From Neoconidiobolus thromboides FSU 785 (lineage: Eukaryota > Entomophthoromycota > Entomophthoromycetes > Entomophthorales > Neoconidiobolaceae), in NCBI GenBank assembly GCA_025603075.1, contig MU626269.1:62001-126000 (forward strand): a stretch of 64,000 nt of DNA, in the 5' to 3' direction. The position numbers and the translations under genes are program-made. Each line of letters begins with the position of its first letter. Positions within the stretch are counted from its first letter, which is position 1. Shown here one piece after another: positions 35,541 to 47,256 of this stretch. The notes beneath the pieces were generated by a model. The model worked only from the letters and a program-made list of their open reading frames with translations. It made no database searches and was not told where the DNA came from.

Positions 35541-35754
35541 TCAAGTGTTAAATATAGAAATTGAAAATACTAAAAGCTTTTTTTAATTAAATCTGAAAAA
35601 TATTACTTTTGATAGTTTCTTATGATTGTAGAAATTCATTAAATATTAAATACTGGCAATTTTATTTTGACTTAAACTAGTCATATCAGAGTACTTACAT
35701 GCCTCAATATAAGATGCAATTTATTTACAGCATTTTCCTTTATACGCAATTAAA

Positions 35755-36390
35755 CTAATCATATTTATTTAAATTCCAAAAAGCATTGATCGCAGCAATA
35801 CCAGCTGCACCATAACTAATGGCCTCCGAATAATCTTGAGCATTTAATCCTCCTAACGCATAGCATGGGTGGATACTAACTTTAGCATATTCACTAAACT
35901 TATCCCACCCTAACACATTATTACTTGGGCAAGAAATCGATGGTTTAACTGGCGATAAAACAATAAAACATAATGGCAAATTGTTGGCTATCTGTATTTC
36001 TTCTTCATTGTGACAAGAAGCAGCTATTTTTATAGTAGAGTTGGTTAATACTTCAACTTCATTTTTTATAGCATATATTTCTTTTAAGCATGTTCCAGTT
36101 AAATGCAATCCACCTAGTTTATACTTTCCTACTAGTCTACTCAAAACCCTAAACTCATTTTCGTTTGAACAGTTTAATAAAATTTTGTTCAAAACAAAAT
36201 CCTCATTAGACTTTAAACTTAGTGGCATTAATACTTTAGTTTCTAATTCTTCACTGGATAAATCTTTAAATCTTAATTGAAGCATTCCATCATTTTTTTC
36301 AAAACATCTAGATACTGAGTTTAATGTGTGCTCGGTATCCTTAAACCCACCACTAATGGTGTAATAATGACTATGTTTATCTTTTGTCAT
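35755..36390 (-). CDS. Thiamine-phosphate synthase/TenI-like protein, bacterial-type
   Basis: A 211-residue single-exon protein with TMP-synthase/TenI barrel features: LQLRFKDLS near the N-terminus, GGLHLTGTCLKE (~92-104), IAASCHNEEE, FIVLSPVKPS...LGWDKF and CYALGGLNAQDY...GAAGIAAINAFW. The AASCH and LSPV...HP/CP...LGW blocks resemble the C-terminal TenI-like domain fused to Nudix hydrolases in many proteobacteria. They differ from the first half of fungal THI6, which is bifunctional and much longer. The lack of introns between intron-rich neighbours is consistent with horizontal acquisition. Typical ThiE pyrophosphate-binding residues are not obvious, so the activity may be a TenI-like or damaged-nucleotide role rather than thiamine synthesis. 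Confidence 0.8.
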   Translation of the reverse strand: MTKDKHSHYYTISGGFKDTEHTLNSVSRCFEKNDGMLQLRFKDLSSEELETKVLMPLSLKSNEDFVLNKILLNCSNENEFRVLSRLVGKYKLGGLHLTGTCLKEIYAIKNEVEVLTNSTIKIAASCHNEEEIQIANNLPLCFIVLSPVKPSISCPSNNVLGWDKFSEYAKVSIHPCYALGGLNAQDYSEAISYGAAGIAAINAFWNLNKYD

Positions 36391-36612
36391 CTAATTAAAA
36401 TAAAGTTTGTTTAGCAGTTTTAAATAAGTCGATAAAAATCACATGATTTTTAACCTGGGCCCCTTATTGGGCTGCCAAGATCATAAAGAGAATTAATAAA
36501 ATTCAGATTTTAAAACCAATTTAACTTTTATAAACTATTTAGATTAATCAAAATTGAACCTTTATTTACTTTCAACTAATAATAACAATAAAATTAAACT
36601 TTAAAATTTCCA

Positions 36613-37672
36613 ATGAACTGTACAATATGGATGAGATCGTATATTAATTTATATACAATAGCAATTATATTTAATATCTTAAATATCGGTTTTTACTGCC
36701 TAATTTTAGCTGCTTCAGTACTATGTATCCTTAATGAGGTAGTAAACGTAGTAGTAATCAACTCATTTTCCGGGTAAGTATTTCATATCGAATAATATTT
36801 ATACAACTAATCACTAGTTTAATAGAGTATCATGTCTTTTACTAGTTGTCAATGAAATCCATACTTCAAAGTTGACATACAACTACTTTAAATTTTTAGT
36901 CACTTTCCGAGGGCGAGGTTTACTGTATCTTTTATTATCTTTTATCGTGTATCAAAAGGGGATTGATTTCAATTTGGTAGTCACTTATTTTGGTGTTTCT
37001 TTAGGGCTGTTCTTTTTTATCATTTCTTTTGTGCCTCATATACTACCATTAAATGACTTGCGAAACAATTGGCGAAATTATCAAGGCTTTTTATATGAAA
37101 TTAACGATCCTAGCTTAGAAGAGGGTTACTTTAATACTACTGATATGACATCTACTTTATCACCTTTTGTTCCAAACGATGATACGCTGAGGCCAGGCAG
37201 AAAACAAAGCCAACTTAATAGTACATTAAGAGGGTCTAAAGAGTTACTACAACCCTCCCGCAAAAACGTTAATAGTAAGCTATTACCCATTAAAGGACAA
37301 GCTACATTGACTATGGAGATCAATCAAATGTTGTCTGATATTCAGTATTCGGATTTCGAGTTTAATAATAAGGATAAAAAGGAAAACGATAGGCAAACAG
37401 ACTTAACTGACGAATCTTCTATAAGAGACTATAGCGATGAGCCTCTCTCTAGTTCAAATCACATTCAGAATGGTGTTGCGAGTGAACAAAGTTTTTATGT
37501 TAGTGAAAATATTTCAAAATCGCTTTTAAACGACGGCGAAAACCTTGAAGGCGATAAGCATGATATAAGGGTTGACGAAAGTCCAGTTATTAAACAAAAT
37601 TTTACATTAAGGAAATCTCCATTTGGTCGCAAACAACTACCAAGTGTCCCGAAAGAGGGTTCTAGCCTATAA
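36613..37672 (+). CDS. TVP15/COPI-associated-type Golgi membrane protein
   Basis: Two exons (36613-36773 and 36826-37672) encode 335 residues. Four hydrophobic helices lie in the first ~140 residues. The phrase FLVTFRGRGLLYLLLS matches the FLGRGxxY core of COPI-associated/TVP15 family proteins, which reside in Golgi and endosomal membranes. The family is usually ~150 residues. Here an additional ~190-residue acidic, Ser/Asn-rich cytosolic tail is attached, ending with basic Lys/Arg-Pro segments (RKSPFGRKQLPSVPKEG). The intron joins SFSG|VSCLLL in frame. Family placement is moderately sure; the role of the tail is unknown. Confidence 0.72.
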
Positions 37673-38900
37673 TTAGTTACTAGCTTTGAGTTTTTTTAAA
37701 ACGTTGTAAATAAATAATAGTGTATGTATTAGTTTATATTTGAAATTTGCTTTTTATTAATAAAGCGCTATAAAGATATAGATGAGTGTGATATAAATAT
37801 TTATAGGCTATTAAATTTTAACTAAAGCACCTTTATATTACATCAGGTTAATTTATTTTTAATAATTATAAATACCCCAAAAACATAACTCAATATATGC
37901 ATATATAATATTGAAATTTAAACTACCCTTAATCCATAAAAATGTTTTCATCAATTTAAAATTTTATTATAATTTAACTTAAATTAATATAATATAGAAC
38001 GTTTTTCTTAGATTTATTACAAAAATAGGCAAAATATCAAAATGAAAAAAGCATTTTCATTTAAATTTTAAACTTGGATTCATAAAGTAGTTTATTTTGA
38101 AAGATATTTTAATATCCTGGTTTTTAATGTTTTCAATATAATGTGATCTGTTTATCTGTAATATTTTTTCTTTAAGTTGTGATTATATAAGAAGTCTATA
38201 AGCATTTAAATTATTTAACAACCTACTACAAAACACACTAGTACAAAAGTAAAACATCCTAGAAAACCACTATTTTGACAAATTATAAGATTTGAAAATT
38301 ACTTTTAGATTTTACAAGGTGGACAATTCAGATTATTATAAAATTCCTTAAGATATTTGAAAGCGGAATTTTGGACCAAAATTTATATTATAGCTTAAGG
38401 TTTGGACAAAGGTATGGGGATGTATTTTTGTGTTTAAGAATTTTACTAACAATTTTTCCACTTAAATAGTGCTTAAAAAATGGAAAAAATAATGAAATCA
38501 AAAAAACACTCCTGTATATTGACTTAAGCATGAATAACTTTAATATTCCAATCAATTTAAGTTTAATTTATCTTAGCTTTTAGTAGAAATATAATCGCAT
38601 GTAATAATAAAAATGTTCTATTTGACTCAAATTTATCATTAACTACTTTTTTCTAAAAATTATTGTCTATCTCAAAATAAATCAATAATTATGTTTAACA
38701 TCTGGATGGCTTTAATTTTGAGCCCAAAATTCTACTTATATCTTAGCAATGTTACAAAAATCTAAATTGTCTTGTACAAATCTAAAAGCGATTTTGCAAT
38801 TCTATAACTTTCAAATGCAACTTGATTTTCGAGCAAATTTTGCAATTGCTTAGATGGCTTAAAATAAAATTAAAAATAATGTGAACAGTTTTAAAATAAA
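37673..38900. other. Intergenic with one MITE copy
   Basis: 1.2 kb of AT-rich DNA. The element at 38412-38518 is the only feature I can name; it lies ~380 bases upstream of the BET3 start. Confidence 0.55.
38412..38518 (+). mobile_element. MITE-like element copy 8
   Basis: Close to consensus. It begins GTATGGGGATGTATTTTTG, has the core CCACTTAAATAGTGCTTAAA and ends ACACTCCTGTATA. Confidence 0.9.
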
Positions 38901-39674
<774 letters not shown>

Positions 39675-40174
39675 ATGAATAAAAGTTTTAATTTTATCTC
39701 GGTTTTAATTCATTGAGTAATTATATACTTAACATATGTATATATATAGCTTTTATCTATAAAAAAATTGGTATTTTCTTTGAGCTTAAGATGACTTGCA
39801 ATTAAACGTCTTTCATATTTTTCAATTTAGAGGTGATTGTTTTTAAAATGAATTTAAAGCTACATCCCTTTTAAGATCTTTAACTCCATACTAAAATAAT
39901 TTGACTCCAAATAAAAAAACGAAAGATATTTAACTGTAATCTATTCTAAATTCTTCTAAAGTGTACCTAATGCTGAAAAAAAACTATGTTCACATAATTT
40001 TTATAATAAACCATTATAATAAATTCCTATAATATACTCGAAAAAGGATTTAAAGCACTATAATAGCATGCTTTTTCAATAAACTAATTATATTTATTTG
40101 CTATAAATATCCTTCTAATAATTTTTATTTGAACATTTCTAATACTCTTAAACCCAATATTAGTTAACTAAACT
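39675..40174. other. Intergenic, convergent 3' regions
   Basis: 500 bases between the convergent ends of BET3 and TIM23. Nothing recognised. Confidence 0.5.
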
Positions 40175-40939
40175 TTATGATGATTTTTGAAATTGTTCGT
40201 TAGCCATTTTCCATAATCCGATGACTGTACCACAAATTGCTCCACTTACACCTGCACTCCTTAAACCAGCTAATTTATTACTATCAGTATTTAAAATCAA
40301 TATTGATAAGAAACTTACCAGTTGACTTAAAAAGGAATCCTACCAAAAACCCGGCTCCAGCTGAGGTATAAATATCATCCGCAGCTCCTCCTTGTCTAAC
40401 TAATAAACTATTAACAATATTATATCCCAAGCCTAAAAAATTATTAATTTTAACTCAAACAAAACTACCGTTAAATAAGCTCTACCTAACATTCCCATTG
40501 AGTTTCCAATAAATGGACCGCGACGGGTACAACCGTTTAGCATACCGTTATAACGTAATTTAAATGGTGACCCGCGTGTTGAGCGGTATCCTTCTATTAT
40601 ACCATATGCTCCACCAAGGGTTAAACCTTATTTTAAGATAAATAAATAAATAAATGGTAAATATTCAGAATTACCTGCTAAATAAGTAGCCCCGGTACCA
40701 AATAAAATATCGTCGGAAGCGGAACGAGAAGGTATAAACCCAAACGCTGTGGTTGCATCATTTCCCTCTTCTAATCTTATATATTCTATAGCGTCTTGGT
40801 TCAACCCACCGATAGGATGTAATCTATTAGTATCTAATGGAACTTGACCTAAAATTGAAGATATGGTCTGTGGCTCAATTTGAGAGCTTTTTTCCTTAAT
40901 TTCTGCTGGTTTTACACTGTTATCGAAGAAGATGCCCAT
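40175..40939 (-). CDS. TIM23: Mitochondrial import inner membrane translocase subunit Tim23
   Basis: Channel subunit of the presequence translocase TIM23. Four exons start at ATG 40937-40939. The N-terminal hydrophilic part (MGIFFDNSVKPAEI...DTNRLHPIGGLNQDAIEYI) matches the intermembrane-space domain. The Tim17/22/23 membrane domain follows, with DDILFGTGATYLAG, LTLGGAYGIIEGYR, LRYNGMLNGCTRRGPFIGNS, LGYNIVNSLLVRQGG and SAGAGFLVGFLFKST, ending GLWKMANEQFQKSS. The PRAT-type pattern Gx...Rx...RxNGxLN is clear. Introns are short; the last join uses the acceptor AAATTAG just before CTGGTTTAAGG. Confidence 0.94.
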
Positions 40940-41584
40940 TGTATTGAGTTAATTATTTAAAATTAAATTTAAAAATTTAAACTTAATTTGGTGTTTTTTT
41001 GGGGCTTTGGTTTAATTTTTGGATTATTTTTGGTTTATTAGATTCTTTTTTATTTTGATCGGATTGGCTATACACTTTATCTGTTCTCTAACAAATCATT
41101 AAAACTTTTTATGATGATCTTTGAAATTTAATTGGTTAACAGAATTTGTTTCTAAGTATACTTCTAAGGATTTTGATTTTGCTTTTATGATGAAATTAAT
41201 CGAATGAACTAGAACTTATTAAGCTACTAGTAGGATTTAGTGTATGGTAAATATGGAGAGTTTAACGTTTTCCTTGGCTTTTTTGCTTATAATAAAATAC
41301 ATGAAAACATCTTTTTTTTCTGATATATTTTTACTTTTTAAACAGCTCAGGATGTAAGAAAACATAAAATTCTTACAAATCGAATATTCATTTTATTTAA
41401 CTAAAAATTAATTCTCTGTTTATGAAATCTATTGGCTAGAAGTAAAGCTCGAAATTCGACTTTTACAAATTCTAAAAATGGGAGTACGTAAAAATGCTAC
41501 TAACTCCTATTTCAGAAATATAAATACTGTTCTCATCATTTTTCAACTAAACTTTCTGCTTATAGCTAAGTTGTATTTTTTAAA
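40940..41584. other. Divergent promoter region TIM23 / aldo-keto reductase
   Basis: AT-rich, with several short poly-T runs. No gene or repeat recognised. Confidence 0.5.
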
Positions 41585-42740
41585 ATGGTAAAGTAATACT
41601 TTATAAACCCCGCTTTCTATAATAAAACTAACTCTAAATAGTTAGTTTCATAATAGCAAAATTATACTAACTAATCAAAAGCTTGGAGAAAAACAAATTT
41701 CAAAGTTAAGTTTCGGAGGAGCAACATTAGGGGGGGTCTATGGCCCTATTGAAATAGAATCAGCAAAGAGAGTACTAGATGAGGCGTTAAGTTCAGGTAA
41801 ATTTACAGAAGTTTTAGAAATAATAAATTAAACAGTAGCCAGGTATTAATTTAATAGACACTTCGCCATATTATGGAAATTCAGAGCAAGTAATAGGCTT
41901 GTGTTTAAAGCAACTTGCTTCTAAGTATCCAAGGCACAGTTATTTTATATCTACAAAAGTTGGCCGGTATGGAGCTAAACATTTCGATTATTCAAGGGAA
42001 ACTGTTCGAAACTCAGTATTAACAAGCTTAAAAAGATTAAATACAGGTTATTTGGACTTTGTTTATTGTCATGATGTGGAGTTTGTAGAAGAAAAGTTAG
42101 TAATTGACTCTGCTTTAAAAGAGTTATTTTTGTTAAAGGTAAGTATAAAGTTTCTTCATATTGTTAATCAATTAACTTATTTTAGGAAGAAGGTTTTATC
42201 CATAATGTAGGTATAAGTGGCTACCCTTTAAAGGCACTCGAAAACATAGCAAAAAAGTGTAATGAACGAAATTCCTCATTAGATTGTTTATTGACTTATT
42301 GCCATTATACGATTCAGAACTCACAATTAATAGATCAACAATACATTACTAAGTTTCAGCGATATAATATCAGGTATCTATTCAATGCTTCACCACTATC
42401 GATGGGTTTATTGAGTGGGTACCAACCGCCAGAATGGCATCCAGCAAGTGAAAATTTAAAGAACGCAGCCGTTAAATGTAAAAATATATGCAATGAAAAT
42501 AGTTTTCAACTACCTCAGTTAGCGTTAGCTTACTCTTTAAATTGCCCCTCTGAATCTATATGTTCGACTATTATTGGTTGTATTTCTACTGAACAGATCA
42601 AAGAGAGTATGAATACTTTAAAGTTAGTTCAAGATGGGTTTTATAACCAGGAAAAATATTATAAAATAATTGAGCAGTGCAAAAAGGAATTTGGAGATGA
42701 GTATAATCACGCTTGGCCTTCTCCACCATTAGATTATTGA
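41585..42740 (+). CDS. ARA2: Aldo/keto reductase, D-arabinose/L-galactose dehydrogenase type
   Basis: Probably an NAD-dependent D-arabinose 1-dehydrogenase of the erythroascorbate pathway. The first coding exon is only ATG (41585-41587). A 94-nt intron with an ACTAAC branch-like site joins to LGEKQISKLSFGGATLGGVYGP at 41682. Further exons are 41682-41796, 41843-42138 and 42186-42740; together they give 322 residues. The AKR tetrad is visible: Asp and Tyr in NLIDTSPYYGNSE, Lys in STKVGRYG and His in YCHDVEF. The GISGYPLKALE and GLLSGYQPPEWHPAS blocks fit the Ara2/L-galactose dehydrogenase subgroup. The symbol is by subgroup resemblance, and the substrate is unproven. Confidence 0.85.
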
Positions 42741-44473
42741 AGGCCATTTAAATCCAAGGATCGCTAGTTGTTTATTGTTGACTTACTTGTAAGAAAGTTA
42801 TAGTAAAATTAGTGTATAGCTTTTTATAAGATTAATAAATTTTACATCATTTCAGTATCGTTGTTTTTTATACTTGTATTTTATAATATATAGGTTGTAT
42901 ATCATTGTATTAGCTTTCAATTATGTTTACGATGAAAACATTATCAAATATCAACCATTTGGACAATAAATTTAGAAACATAATTCATTTTTAACAATAT
43001 AACGCATACTAATCAATATTTATAAATTTAAATGTGAATGATTATTTGAAGAAAATAACCTAAAATATTAAAATCAATAAATAACAGAAAAAACTAAAAT
43101 AACATTTAACATGGTCTATTGTTACATTATGACTCCTTTTTTATATTTATATTTATATTTTATTCTTATCTCTAATTTTGCCAATTAGGTTAAATGCAAA
43201 TGACAGTGATGAAATGTTAGAACGTAATGAACTCTTGAGGTGTTTTCCATTTTAGATCCTTGACAGCATTGAATTTAATTGTATAATCTATCTTTGATTT
43301 CTGTAGATAAATTTCACTCGTTTTCATCACTTTAAAACATCCGAATTATCTTAATACGTAAAACTAAAATGACAATACTAACACTATCTTATTTTCTATT
43401 ATGCTTATATACTATTTGTAACACTAATTTCAAAATACATCTAAAACTTACTAATGATAGAAAGCTTCCGAATTACTGTAACTTATCAAAAGAATTATAA
43501 AAACATCAGGGTCCTACTAAGTTTGAATCAAGGTAATGCTTCAAATATCAAGCCTTTCCTATCTAGCATTATAAGCTGCATGTTAATTGCCATTAATTTA
43601 CTTTAATTTAAAAATTCGGCAACATCAATATGTATTTAAATTTAATTTAAATAAATTATGATGAGTAAATCGAATTATCTATATTTAACTTAAATAAGGA
43701 CTAGAAAATCTCAAGGTATTTTGGTAAGTGAGCGGATTTACAATTATTTTTTACAACTCTAGTAAAATATTATCGACTCGATATTTGCACTATTTATTTC
43801 TATTACAAATAAGCGTGATACTTTTAAATAAAAGTGGAATTACTCCTTACTTTATTATCTCTTGAATCCAATTATACAACAATGTTATGTGGTTTTTAAA
43901 CAACCTTGCTTAGCTGTAATATCCATTAGACTTATTGTATCCTAGATTTATAAAATTGCATTAAACAGTGTTTCATATGGCCTTGGAATCTATCTCTTTT
44001 GGAAATACAAATCAAGCTTGTCATCTGGGGTTAAAATTTCAAGCATTCTCTTTTAATTGTTTTTGCTAAGAACTCAAATAAAGCTATATTTTGAAAAGGT
44101 AGAAAAAGTAGAAAATATACGGGAATGTCTTTTTTTGTTAAAGAATTTCACTAGCAGCTTTTCCACTCAAACAGTGCTCAAAAAATGGAAAAGTGATGAA
44201 ACTAAGAAAATATCACAGTATATTTTAATATAAGTCTTTGAACTAAAGCAAACAACACATCACTTTTTTTGACCAATAAAATCAAAAAAATATAAGTTTT
44301 AAATTATTAAAACCAATAAATTCTTAAGACAAAATTTAGCCCATAAACTGAACTGAGAAGAATAGCTCACAAATGTATCCAATAAAGTTCAAGCAAAATT
44401 CCCTTTTTCTGCCCTTCGGTCGGTACTTACAGAGACAGCATTTAACTACATCCATCCCTCTGTCCTAAATAAA
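42741..44473. other. Intergenic with one MITE copy
   Basis: 1.7 kb AT-rich spacer with a MITE copy at 44114-44223. The ~70 bases before 44474 are CT-rich (CCCTTTTTCTGCCCTTCGG, then CATCCATCCCTCTGTCC), as often seen before fungal ribosomal protein genes. Confidence 0.6.
44114..44223 (+). mobile_element. MITE-like element copy 9
   Basis: Diverged copy. It begins ATATACGGGAATGTC, has the core CCACTCAAACAGTGCTCAAA and ends ATATCACAGTATA. Confidence 0.82.
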
Positions 44474-44939
44474 ATGTCTAGCCAAGCATTTACCAACTAT
44501 GTTCAAGTCGGACGTGCCGTTCTCCTTCGTGGAGGAGAGCACGATCAAAAAGTTGCCTTCATTGTCGAAATCATTGATCACAATCGTGCTCTTGTTGATG
44601 GTCCAACCACTGGTGTCCCTCGCCACGTTGCCTCTTTCCGTAACTTAGTCTTAACCAAGGCTTTGATCCCAAAACTTCCTCGTGGTGTCCGTCACGGTAC
44701 CCTCAAGAAGTTCATTGAAAAATCAAACCCTCTTGAGAAATTCAATGAAACTAGCTTAGCTCAAAAGATTGAAGCCCGTAGCAAGCGTGTCAACTTAAGT
44801 GACTTTGATCGTTTTAAGGTTATGCGTATCAAGAAGAACGTAAGTCTATATAGTTAATTTGTCAATTTAATTTAAATTTTTATAGAAAAACATTTTACTC
44901 CGTAAACAAGTTAAAGTTTTAGCTAAACAATCCGCTTAA
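44474..44939 (+). CDS. RPL14: 60S ribosomal protein eL14
   Basis: Cytosolic large-subunit protein. Two exons (44474-44839 and 44886-44939) give 139 residues. Family features are VQVGRAVLLRGGEHDQKVAFIVEIIDHNRALVDGP, VPRHVASFRNLVLTKALIPKLPRG, FEK-like NPLEKFNETSLAQKIEARSKR and FDRFKVMRIKKNKNILLRKQV. Codon use is far more GC-rich at third positions (GTC, CTC, CGT) than in any neighbour, as expected for strong translational selection. The CT-rich leader supports high expression. The intron is GTAAGT...TATAG. Confidence 0.97.
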
Positions 44940-45489
44940 GAAACCAACTAAAATGAGTTTAATAAAATGTAATAAATTATAGTTTTAAAGTTGAATAGTG
45001 AATTGGATTAATTATAAGGATATTTTTTCAATATAAAGGTAAAATAGAATTAGAATAACATTCTAAGGATACAAGAATATAAGCGACATTGCGAAAGAAA
45101 TATAAGACGTATGGAAGTTTAAAAAGAATGGATATAAATATCAAAATCAAAAAAGTTTTAATGGATAATAGGATTAAAAAAAGAACAACATAAAGTGTAT
45201 AATGGGATAAATAGATAAATATACACCACATTTTGATATTAAACACACAGGTTAGTACAGTGTATAATTTTTTTTTACAACAGATAATGGTGATAAACGA
45301 TCATTATTAAACTATTTTTAATAATACCGCGAATATAACTTTAAAGTATCTGTTAAAATACTAGTCTACTGAAAGAAATAATTAAAAAATTATTATGTAT
45401 AATATAAATATAGAGTTTATTTTATAATATTAATAAGCTAAATCAAAGAAATATTTTAAATTTTGATTAGGAAGCCCATTACCATTATT
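44940..45489. other. Intergenic, convergent 3' regions
   Basis: 550 bases between the convergent RPL14 and rhomboid genes. A 72-codon open frame at 45028-45246 on the minus strand is low-complexity and not called. Confidence 0.5.
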
Positions 45490-46727
45490 TTAATCGCCTA
45501 ATCTTCTTCCTTGTCCAGAGAAGGTGCTGTTTTGATTTTGATTAGCTGCAGCGCCTGCATTACTGAACCCAAAAACAGATGGTGTATTTTGAAAAAGCGG
45601 AGTATAGTCACTAAAATAAATAAACATAAATCAAAAGTTGATTAAATTTTATTTACCTCCCGGAAGCTGGTTGATTATTTAAACTAGAGCTTTGATTAGG
45701 ATTCTGTTCGTGAAACAAAGGGAGTACTGGGGCGCTGTGTAAGCTAAATCCACAAGAGTCATAGTCTGCAAATCGATGAGGGAATTTATTTTTTATGAAT
45801 AAAAAAGGGTTTGAGTTTTCTAAACTTAATTTAATATCTGATCGAAGCTCTAAAAAGCCCAAAAATTTATACACATCTAAATTTTATGTTAGTTGTTGTG
45901 CTATCTGTTTTTGAATAAATTACATAAATAACCGACCCAAAGTCCAAGGAAATGTCCAAGGAAAGAGGCGCTTGGGAAGATCAAGCTTATCACTAATAAA
46001 AGTAGCAATGGGTACATCTGTGGATGAATATTACATAAGCCACAAAAGCTATCAAAAGTCAATATTAAAAAGGAATTTTGAATTTAAATACCTCGATTCT
46101 GGATATTCTGTAGATTTCCAAACTGAGAGAGTAAAAAATAGTCCACTTGATCCTATAGTAGATGGTAAAGAGGCAAAAAAGGACATTGGTATAAGAGATA
46201 GTAGAGTATATACAGTAGAAGGGATTAAAATAAATGCAGGGATAAGATAAATAAGGTACTGGACAGTCCCAACCCTTCTTTCAAAGTTGCTGCTTAAAGG
46301 AATGACAGCAAACAAGTTGAATAAAATATGAAAAAAACTTAGGTGAAAGAACGGGTAAGTTAACAAACGCCAAACTAAATTTGGTAAAAATAGTTAATTA
46401 AAAAACAAAATTATTACCTTCATATCTTCGAGTTATAGCGTCGGGGTTCAATGAAAAATATCTTTCACCAAATAAATCCCATTCATTTAAAAAACTTTTT
46501 CCTGAAAAAACACTAATCCAATAAAATATGAGTGAAATGCCATACATTGATAAGGATAGTGCAAGGATAGAGCAAGTGACTATTGGCATAGAAATCACCA
46601 TTTGTTTAACACTTTGTTTAATTGATTCTTTGATTCCTTGATAGTCAAAAGAAGGCATTGTTGAATGCCCTCCTTGTCCCGGGGTTTCTAATGTTGTTGG
46701 GCTACTAATTGTATGTATATTGTTCAT
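45490..46727 (-). CDS. RBD2: Rhomboid intramembrane serine protease (RBD2 type)
   Basis: A Golgi/endomembrane rhomboid protease. I read five exons from ATG 46725-46727, ~330 residues. The N-terminus has a membrane helix (MPIVTCSILALSLSMYGIS). The core reads VWRLLTYPFFHLSFFHILFNLFA, then FERRVGTVQYL, the catalytic Ser motif IGSSGLFF and the catalytic His in FLGHFLGLWVGYL. The cytosolic C-terminal tail is Asn/Gln/Phe-rich with a zinc-finger-free end (FSGQGRRLGD). The second intron (GTATTT...GATAG) must be removed between EYPES and FCGLCNIHP; otherwise the frame stops just before the catalytic His segment. Confidence 0.9.
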
Positions 46728-47256
46728 AATTTATAATTCGAAATAAAGCTTTCAATTTTTTTTGACATCAATTGCTTATGCAAACTTTTTCTAAGCTGCA
46801 TAATCTGTTGAATTTTAAAACTGTGACATAAGAAATTCTAATTGATAAATTATCATAAAATGAAATTCACTTTGCTTAGTGTTGCTATTATTATTTATAT
46901 TGTAAATCTGTATTTCTTTTTAAAAAAAACCATGATATGGGGATGTGTTTTTGTGCTTAAGAACTTTACTAATAAATTTTCCACTTAAATAGCGCTTAAA
47001 AAATGAAAAAAATAATGAAATAAAAAAAACACTCCCATATGATAGTTTAATATGGTGACTTCCTGTCAACAGACTGATTCATGTTTAATTAGTCAGGGTT
47101 TTATTATTTACACTAAATCTAATGGTAACTATGGTTAACAGTTTGTCTATATTATAGTATATAAATTTAAAATGATACCAAGTGTTTAGAGCTCAATTTT
47201 ATTATCTTATATTATAACAATATGTATAAACATCTAATAATTTAGTTAAAGTACTT
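46728..47256. other. Intergenic with one MITE copy
   Basis: Upstream region of the rhomboid gene, carrying a near-consensus MITE (46935-47040) ~210 bases from its start codon. Confidence 0.6.
46935..47040 (+). mobile_element. MITE-like element copy 10
   Basis: Begins ATATGGGGATGTGTTTTTG and ends ACACTCCCATAT; the core is CCACTTAAATAGCGCTTAAA. Terminal ATATGGG/CCCATAT is a perfect inverted repeat. Confidence 0.92.

Noticed and set aside
45972..46250. 92-codon plus-strand frame
   Set aside because: It is antisense to the rhomboid core exon that carries the catalytic Ser motif.
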